A stretch of 43,749 bases of DNA from NCBI GenBank assembly GCA_934646185.1, contig CAKUEH010000019.1, positions 1 through 43,749 on the forward strand, given 5' to 3'. Made by a program: the position numbers and the translations under genes. Below are positions 39,360 through 43,749 of this stretch, piece by piece; within the stretch, counting starts at the first letter, position 1; each line of letters starts with the position of its first letter. This DNA comes from an uncultured Oscillospiraceae bacterium. GTDB taxonomy: Bacteria; Bacillota; Clostridia; Oscillospirales; Oscillospiraceae. The notes under the pieces were generated by a model. The model was given only the letters and a program-made list of their open reading frames with translations. It was not told where the DNA came from and did not search any database.

Positions 39360-40502
39360 TCAGCCTGCTGCGGTCAGCTCCTGAATGAGCTTCTGCGCGG
39401 CACGCTCGTTGTCATAGTCGGAGGCCTGTGCCTTCTGATAGCCGTTGTGGCTGTAGATGGCGATGACCTGCTTGCCTTCTTCGGTGTTGCCGATGTTGAT
39501 GAACGCATCCTGCAGGGCTGCGATCAGATCGGCGTCCATGATCTCGGAGTTCTTGCTGACCGAGATGGTGTCGTTGTAGATCGGAGCGGTGACGCCGATG
39601 ACGTTCGTCTCTTCCCAGATGGAGCCTTCGCGGCCGAATTCAGTGTTCCAGCGCTCGGCGTAGTCGCGGCGGGCGTCGGCATAGGTCACGAGAACGTCGA
39701 CCTGGCCGGAAGCCAGACGGGCGAACGCGCTTGCGTAGGAATCGGACTGCACGGCGCTGCTCAGATCGGAAATGCCCTTGCCGTAGCGGTCCTGCAGCCA
39801 CAGAGCCGGGTAGATGTAGCCGGCCGGAGAGGACGTGCCCATGACGCTCCAGTTGGCGCTGTTGAGATCGTCCCAGGTCAGCTCTTCACCGGCGTTGACC
39901 TTTGCGGCCAGCTCCTGGCCCTTTTCGGACGGGCCGGCGATGAACAGCGCGCGGTAGGAAACCGCCTGCTTGTCGGAAGCCTCGGTGGGCTGGCCGTCGT
40001 TCCAGTCCTTGGCGTTGTCGGAATCCTTGCTCAGACCGTCGCGGGTCGCGGTCAGGATGACCTCTGCGCCGTCGTCATACAGAACGTAGGTGCCGCCGGG
40101 GATCAGGCCGACATCGATGGTGCCGGCTTCCAGACCTTCGCCGACCGCCTCATAGGTCGTGCCGACGGTGATCTCGACTTCGCCAACGTCATAGCCTTCC
40201 TTGGCCAGCTCCGTCTTCAGCAGCTCCTTCAGCGGCTCGGTCGCGGTGATGATCTCCTGTGGCTCGCGGGAGGGAACGAACGCGACCTTCAGCGTTTCGA
40301 TGGTCTTGGCAGCGGTGTCGGTGGTGTCGGTGGTTTCTGCGGCATCCGCAGTGTCGGTGCTGTCGGTGGATTCAGCGGGTGTCTGCGCGTCCTGTGCAGT
40401 CTGATTGCTGCTGTCTGCAGCGTCCGTGCTCTTTGCGGCGCAGCCGGCCAGAACGCCGAGCAGCATCACGAGCGCAAGCAAAAGTGCAAGAATTTTCTTC
40501 AT
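39360..40502 (-). CDS. phnD: phosphonate-type substrate-binding lipoprotein PhnD
   Basis: A 380-residue lipoprotein. The signal peptide MKKILALLLALVMLLGVLAG ends in the lipobox LAGC. A Thr/Asp/Ala-rich linker (about 23-65) separates the anchor from the binding fold, which starts LKVAFVPSREPQEI. PhnD signature segments include GTIDVGLIPGGTYVL, SSPAGYIYPALWLQ and QVDVLVTYADARRDY. It captures the substrate outside the membrane for PhnC/PhnE. Family members bind phosphonates, phosphite or phosphate-like ligands, so specificity is open. GGAGG lies 8 nt before the ATG. Confidence 0.9.
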   Translation of the reverse strand: MKKILALLLALVMLLGVLAGCAAKSTDAADSSNQTAQDAQTPAESTDSTDTADAAETTDTTDTAAKTIETLKVAFVPSREPQEIITATEPLKELLKTELAKEGYDVGEVEITVGTTYEAVGEGLEAGTIDVGLIPGGTYVLYDDGAEVILTATRDGLSKDSDNAKDWNDGQPTEASDKQAVSYRALFIAGPSEKGQELAAKVNAGEELTWDDLNSANWSVMGTSSPAGYIYPALWLQDRYGKGISDLSSAVQSDSYASAFARLASGQVDVLVTYADARRDYAERWNTEFGREGSIWEETNVIGVTAPIYNDTISVSKNSEIMDADLIAALQDAFINIGNTEEGKQVIAIYSHNGYQKAQASDYDNERAAQKLIQELTAAG

Positions 40503-40610
40503 TGATCATTCCTCCATTAAGACTGTCTGTTTCTGTTTGTGCCGCCCTTCCGGCCGAAACCCTCCGGGCAATGGACTGCGGCAGGGAGCAAACCCTCATA
40601 CCGCATTCTG

Positions 40611-40616
40611 ATTATA
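40611..40616 (-). promoter_or_regulatory. extended -10 of the phn operon
   Basis: Minus-strand TGC-TATAAT. The region where a -35 would lie is AT-rich and occupied by the palindrome at 40630-40643. Confidence 0.6.
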
Positions 40617-40629
40617 GCACATGGGCGGA

Positions 40630-40643
40630 GGAAAAATTTTTCC
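40630..40643. promoter_or_regulatory. palindrome GGAAAAATTTTTCC, likely RpiR operator
   Basis: Perfect 14-bp palindrome covering the -35 region of the phnD promoter, just after the RpiR gene. RpiR-type regulators bind AT-rich palindromes of this kind; repression by blocking polymerase is inferred. Confidence 0.55.
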
Positions 40644-40662
40644 GCTTGCGTAAAAAAAGTAT

Positions 40663-41412
40663 TTATTGCGCGGCCGGGTCCGGTGAGAAGAACCGCGCCA
40701 TCAGCTCCTCGAAGATCAGGATGATATGCCCGAAGAACAGATTCGGCAGACTGCCCGCCAGCGTCTGCTTCGCACCGTCCACGACGAATACAAGGTCGGA
40801 AAGCTGTGCGAGCGTGGAGTCGCTCCGGCGCGTGAAGGAGATGATCTTCTGTCCGTGCTGTTTGGCGTGCCGCACATCGTTGAGAACCGGCTCGGTCTCG
40901 CCGCTCTGGCTGACGGCAAACATGACCGCGGTCTCGTCCGCGTCCGTGCGCTGCCGCGCTTCCTGAAAGATCATATAGTCGTAAAAATGCACGTTGCTGA
41001 AGGCCATAAAGCCGCAGATCGACATACGCTGGACGATATAGGAGCCGACAATGTTGGAAAAGCCCTCGCCGGTCGTAAAGATCTTTCCCTTTCGGCGTTC
41101 GTGCAGCAGCGCGCAGAAGCTGCTGACAAGATCGCCGGAAAAGTTGTCGATCAGGCTTCGGAGCGTCTCATCCGTCGGCTTTTCGGAGGCGGCGAGCTGG
41201 CGGCTGAGATGGTAGTAGAGCTCGCTGTAGCCGTCGAAGCCCAGCCGTTTGCACATCTTCACGATGCTTGCCGTGGACAGATAGTTTTCCGCAGCGATCT
41301 GCTGGATCCCCACGCGCTTCTCCCCGCGCTCGATGTGCGCCGTGATGCTGGTGATCACCTTGCGCTCGTCCTCCGACAGCAGATTTGTCAGCAGAAAATA
41401 ATTGTCGCCCAT
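40663..41412 (-). CDS. RpiR/MurR-family transcription regulator
   Basis: A 249-residue regulator. The N-terminal HTH_6 domain (about 1-80) has the recognition region ENYLSTASIVKMCKRLGFDGYSEL. A SIS sugar-phosphate-binding domain follows (about 105-240) with FTTGEGFSNIVGSYIV, AVSQSGETEPVL and ISFTRRSDSTLAQLSD. RpiR proteins sense phosphorylated sugars or related effectors. It sits directly upstream of phnD in the same direction and probably controls it. GGAGG 7 nt before the ATG; promoter at 41469-41496. Confidence 0.9.
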   Translation of the reverse strand: MGDNYFLLTNLLSEDERKVITSITAHIERGEKRVGIQQIAAENYLSTASIVKMCKRLGFDGYSELYYHLSRQLAASEKPTDETLRSLIDNFSGDLVSSFCALLHERRKGKIFTTGEGFSNIVGSYIVQRMSICGFMAFSNVHFYDYMIFQEARQRTDADETAVMFAVSQSGETEPVLNDVRHAKQHGQKIISFTRRSDSTLAQLSDLVFVVDGAKQTLAGSLPNLFFGHIILIFEELMARFFSPDPAAQ

Positions 41413-41468
41413 ACAAAGCCCTCCATCCGCCCTTTCACGGTCCCCTTCTCTCTGATTCGGCTTTTTAC

Positions 41469-41496
41469 ATTATAAAATATGCCGCTCATATGTCAA
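41469..41496 (-). promoter_or_regulatory. promoter of the RpiR gene
   Basis: Minus-strand -35 TTGACA (41491-41496), 16-nt spacer, -10 TATAAT (41469-41474). Confidence 0.75.
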
Positions 41497-41611
41497 GAAT
41501 GGCCAGGTCAAAAATCTGTGATCTCACAGGGGACGCGGCTCCAAACGGGCCGCTCTTTTTGGAGTTTCCTGCGCAGACCCGAGAATGAGCATTGCGTTTG
41601 CGCGGACAGGA

Positions 41612-41617
41612 TGGTAT
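41612..41617 (+). promoter_or_regulatory. -10 box of the 41808 gene
   Basis: TATAAT in GGTATAATGAAC, directly upstream of the inverted repeat at 41625-41648. No good -35 at 17 nt. Confidence 0.5.
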
Positions 41618-41624
41618 AATGAAC

Positions 41625-41648
41625 GCTGGTTAAGGCCTTCTAACCAGC
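41625..41648. promoter_or_regulatory. inverted repeat GCTGGTTA-N8-TAACCAGC (site D)
   Basis: 8-bp perfect arms. The core (41628-41645) is GGTTAA-GGCCTT-CTAACC, like sites B and C. It covers the expected transcript start, a typical repressor position. The stretch 41649-41807 to the next gene has no recognised coding sequence; a hairpin-forming GGGGAATCCCC occurs at 41656-41666. Confidence 0.55.
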
Positions 41649-41807
41649 ATCAACCGGGGAATCCCCAAAAATGGCGGGCGAAGATCAGATCTGCCGCGTA
41701 CGGCGGAGCCGGAGCAGGCGTTTCCTTTTGCCGAAACGGGTTTCACCATGCGGTAGACTATCTGCGGGCAAAAAAATACGCCGCGCGGCGCAAGCGGGAG
41801 AAGCAAT

Positions 41808-42308
41808 ATGATGAAAGTGATCCTGGCGGTCCTGTTTTATTTTCTGTACTGGGGCGCGTGCTATCTTGCCACCGGGACAGATCAAAAGAATCTGATCGGT
41901 CTGCGTTCGTATCCTGACGCGGTGCAGGCGCGCGTGCGAAGCGAACCCGCGCTTTCGGGCGCCGCGCCAAAGGAACCGTCTCCGGCCGCGATTTTGCTCA
42001 GCAATCTGGTTTTATTTACGGTCGTGTTTTCCATACTGGGACTGATTTTTAAGCGGGCGCTCGGTCTGGAACGCTATCTGGCTGCGTTTTGGTACTTCCT
42101 CGCGTTTGGCGAGGGACTGGGGCTGTTTGATCTGATCGTGGTCGATCTGCTCTGGTGGCGCAGCAGCAAGCGCATCCGCTTCTCGTTCCTGCCGGAAAAG
42201 GAAGCGTATCAGAAGCCGGAAAAGCACATACAGTCGTTCGTGCGCGGAATTCCGCTGTTCGCGGCCGTCGCCGCGCTGACCGCCGCGGTCGTGACGCTGC
42301 TGTCTTGA
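41808..42308 (+). CDS. small membrane protein of unknown function
   Basis: A 166-residue protein with four hydrophobic segments: VILAVLFYFLYWGACYLA, AAILLSNLVLFTVVFSILGLIF, YLAAFWYFLAFGEGLGLFDLI and IPLFAAVAALTAAVVTLL. A tryptophan-rich loop LLWWRSSKRIRF separates the last two. No family recognised with confidence. The ATG at 41808 (another 3 nt later) has GGGAG upstream. A repressor-type palindrome lies at its promoter and a terminator follows. Confidence 0.72.
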   Translation: MMKVILAVLFYFLYWGACYLATGTDQKNLIGLRSYPDAVQARVRSEPALSGAAPKEPSPAAILLSNLVLFTVVFSILGLIFKRALGLERYLAAFWYFLAFGEGLGLFDLIVVDLLWWRSSKRIRFSFLPEKEAYQKPEKHIQSFVRGIPLFAAVAALTAAVVTLLS

Positions 42309-42330
42309 GCTCTGATGAAAAAGCGAAAAG

Positions 42331-42364
42331 AAGACCGCTATGTGCTTTGCGCGCATAGCGGTCT
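42331..42364 (+). terminator. terminator of the 41808 gene
   Basis: AAGACCGCTATG / CATAGCGGTCTT arms with a 10-nt loop, preceded by AAAAG and followed by CGTATTATTT; 22 nt past the stop codon. Confidence 0.75.
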
Positions 42365-42372
42365 TCGTATTA

Positions 42373-42678
42373 TTTATCAAGTTCAAGGATGACTATGTGT
42401 TCCGCAGAAAAGGCATGAATCTCCCGATGACGCCCTCGACCTTCACATGGCGTTTCAAGAAAATCCTCAAGGCAAACGATCTGCCGACAGATCTGAACGT
42501 TCACAGTCTGCGCCACACGGCAGCGTCGCTGTTCATTGCCAGCGGCACGGATATCGGCACGGTTGCCGGACTCTTAGGACACAGTCAACCGTCGACCACA
42601 CTGGATATCTACACCCACGCCTTTGATAAGAACAAGAAAGCCGCAAGCCAGATCATGCAGAACGCATTGGAAATCTAA
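42373..42678 (+). pseudogene. tyrosine recombinase (phage/ICE integrase) C-terminal remnant
   Basis: The frame FKDDYVFRRKGMNLPMTPST..HSLRHTAASLFIASGTDI..LLGHSQPSTTLDIYTH is the catalytic end of a tyrosine recombinase: the second Arg in HSLRHT, the His of LLGH and the Tyr nucleophile of IYTH are present. The N-terminal DNA-binding domains and the first catalytic Arg are absent; homology begins just after the terminator at 42331-42364. A GTG at 42397 with AAGGA upstream could start a short product, but it would not be an active recombinase. Confidence 0.85.
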
Positions 42679-42712
42679 ATAATATAGATTTTTATAATAT
42701 TTAATTCTAATG

Positions 42713-42741
42713 TTGACAAGATCAAAATAAAATGATATTAT
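42713..42741 (+). promoter_or_regulatory. promoter of the DUF2089-type gene
   Basis: -35 TTGACA (42713-42718), 17-nt spacer, -10 TATTAT (42736-42741), in an AT-rich stretch. Confidence 0.8.
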
Positions 42742-42763
42742 TGAAACGTGAGGTGACACACAG

Positions 42764-43525
42764 ATGAAAATTACAAAAACCAGCGTATGTCCTGTATGCG
42801 GAGACAGGCTAAATATCAGCAAACTGTCCTGCCCCTCTTGCAAAGCAGAGTTTCCTGTGGAAGAAAATATTTCCGAGTACGACCGGCTCGATGCCGCGCA
42901 GTCCGACTTCTTGCGTACGTTTTTAACCTGCCGCGGAAATATGAAGGATGTGCAAAATAAAATTGGAATTTCATACCCGACTGCGAAGAAACGATTGGAT
43001 GAATTACTGAAGGCGCTGGGCATCGCGGACAACAATGTAGAGAATAGAAAGGAGACGGTGAATGCGGCTATGTTAGAAAGAGCGGATGATAACAGCATCA
43101 ATGCGTCTGACATCATTAAGAACAAGCTGATCGACTGCGGAGGAATCGCAACAGTACGATCCGTCAGCGGCAACAGCTATGTGATCCAAGCAAACGCAGA
43201 CGGAAATAGCTTTACCTGTGACGAGCTTCCAATCACCCCGCCATATGATTATGGCGTGTTTGATGTGATCGTCAGTCTTCTGTTCCGAAACGGCGGAAAG
43301 GCGAGAAAAGGAAACGGACGAAACTACAGATTCGGCTATGGCGATTGTACGGAGGACACAATTGTCGGCTGCATCGCAAAGTATAAACATATCGCAGAAG
43401 GTGCATATGCCTATGACCCAGTATTTGTATTGTCAGCAATCCTCGATTGGGCAGGAATCGCGCATAACGAGCGCGGCTATCTCGAACTGACTGCGGATTA
43501 CCGTACAAGAGCAGAGGGGCGTTGA
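42764..43525 (+). CDS. DUF2089-type zinc-ribbon/HTH protein
   Basis: A 253-residue protein. Residues 8-30 form a zinc ribbon (CPVCGDRLNISKLSCPSC). Residues 38-85 look like a helix-turn-helix (DFLRTFLTCRGNMKDVQNKIGISYPTAKKRLDELLKALG), as in DUF2089 transcription-factor-like proteins. The C-terminal ~150 residues (TVRSVSGNSYVIQ..DCTEDTIVGCIAKYKHI) are unrecognised and extend the family's usual short length. It may be a regulator with a ligand or nucleic-acid-binding tail. AGGTG lies 8 nt before the ATG. GC content is below that of the rest of the window. The next small gene starts 2 nt after the stop. Confidence 0.78.
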   Translation: MKITKTSVCPVCGDRLNISKLSCPSCKAEFPVEENISEYDRLDAAQSDFLRTFLTCRGNMKDVQNKIGISYPTAKKRLDELLKALGIADNNVENRKETVNAAMLERADDNSINASDIIKNKLIDCGGIATVRSVSGNSYVIQANADGNSFTCDELPITPPYDYGVFDVIVSLLFRNGGKARKGNGRNYRFGYGDCTEDTIVGCIAKYKHIAEGAYAYDPVFVLSAILDWAGIAHNERGYLELTADYRTRAEGR

Positions 43526-43527
43526 GT

Positions 43528-43686
43528 ATGTGGTTCCGAAAACAAAAAGCCGATAAAGAAGAACGGCACAGCAGAAAGAATCAGGACGCACAGCGCTCGA
43601 AAGAGGAACCGTCCTCGTTGGAAAAGGCAAAACAGGAATACGATCTCTGGGTGCTGGCAGAAGAATATGAGGAATATGAGCGGTAA
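43528..43686 (+). CDS. small charged protein of unknown function
   Basis: 52 codons: MWFRKQKADKEERHSRKNQD ... EYDLWVLAEEYEEYER. Very rich in K, E, R and D, probably a coiled helix. GAGGGG lies about 8 nt before the ATG, which is 2 nt after the DUF2089-type stop, so the pair is likely co-translated. No family recognised. After it, AAAGGAG at 43734-43740 may be the ribosome-binding site of a gene beyond the window. Confidence 0.6.
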   Translation: MWFRKQKADKEERHSRKNQDAQRSKEEPSSLEKAKQEYDLWVLAEEYEEYER

Positions 43687-43749
43687 ACCTTTATTTGTCC
43701 ATGAAAAGGCTCCATCCAACTGAACTATGTCTCAAAGGAGAAAATTTGA

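Noticed and set aside
41585..41917. Open frame reading across site D into the 41808 gene
   Set aside because: It has no ribosome-binding site, crosses a promoter and overlaps the membrane-protein gene in another frame; no family features.
43727..43749. Start of a transposase-like gene reading MSQRRKF at the right edge
   Set aside because: No ribosome-binding site precedes the ATG, only seven codons are visible, and the AAAGGAG inside it is more likely the ribosome-binding site of a gene beyond the window.

Overview
The window looks like chromosome of an anaerobic, gut-type Clostridia (probably Oscillospirales/Ruminococcaceae-like; inference). The DNA is fairly GC-rich, but Shine-Dalgarno sites are strong (GGAGG) and promoters are TTGACA/TATAAT-like. 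The gene set is typical of that group: S-layer-homology surface protein, CotH/VTC/DUF4956 operon, GldG-type ABC exporter, LytTR/GHKL two-component pair, EFR1 ferredoxin, M3 oligoendopeptidase, RpiR regulator. No tRNA, rRNA, CRISPR array or complete insertion sequence was seen.

Layout. 1-3.4 kb: leftward single genes (HIT protein, nucleotidyltransferase, GNAT acetyltransferase, EFR1 flavodoxin-ferredoxin, NUDIX), three preceded by near-identical promoter cassettes. 3.4-8.6 kb: a type III restriction-modification operon (mod, a 12-codon ORF, res). 8.9-11.6 kb: two ATC-hydrolase-family genes and a ZIP metal transporter, with remnants of a third ATC hydrolase and of an alpha/beta hydrolase. 12.0-18.0 kb: a histidine kinase/response regulator chimera, a large lipoprotein with a degenerate receiver protein, and a divergent LytTR regulator plus GHKL kinase. 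18.5-20.2 kb: oligoendopeptidase. 20.36-26.08 kb: a promoter, two abutting perfect palindromes, a cobalamin-type riboswitch with terminator, and a 1726-residue SLH protein with transcobalamin-like (DUF4430) domains. 26.3-27.8 kb: alpha/beta hydrolase lacking its nucleophile region, and a membrane protein. 27.8-32.0 kb: ABC exporter (ATPase, permease, GldG-DUF4340 fusion) and a truncated histidine kinase. 32.0-35.2 kb: VTC polyphosphate polymerase-like protein, DUF4956, CotH. 35.3-41.5 kb: RpiR regulator, PhnD-PhnC-PhnE-PhnE and a 5'-nucleotidase. 41.5-43.7 kb: small membrane protein, tyrosine-recombinase remnant, and a lower-GC patch with a DUF2089 protein.

Two themes stand out. First, the riboswitch/SLH/DUF4430 locus is a candidate surface cobalamin-capture system of a Gram-positive-type cell; the parts are recognisable, the function is inferred. 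Second, the window carries an unusual number of deletion scars: a kinase-regulator chimera, a GldG-DUF4340 chimera, a hydrolase without its nucleophile elbow, a frameshifted permease end, and several gene remnants. Three of the joins are in frame. Dispersed ~106-bp palindromic elements occupy four intergenic regions. The scars may reflect real genome decay or domain shuffling, or assembly errors; reads across the junctions would decide.
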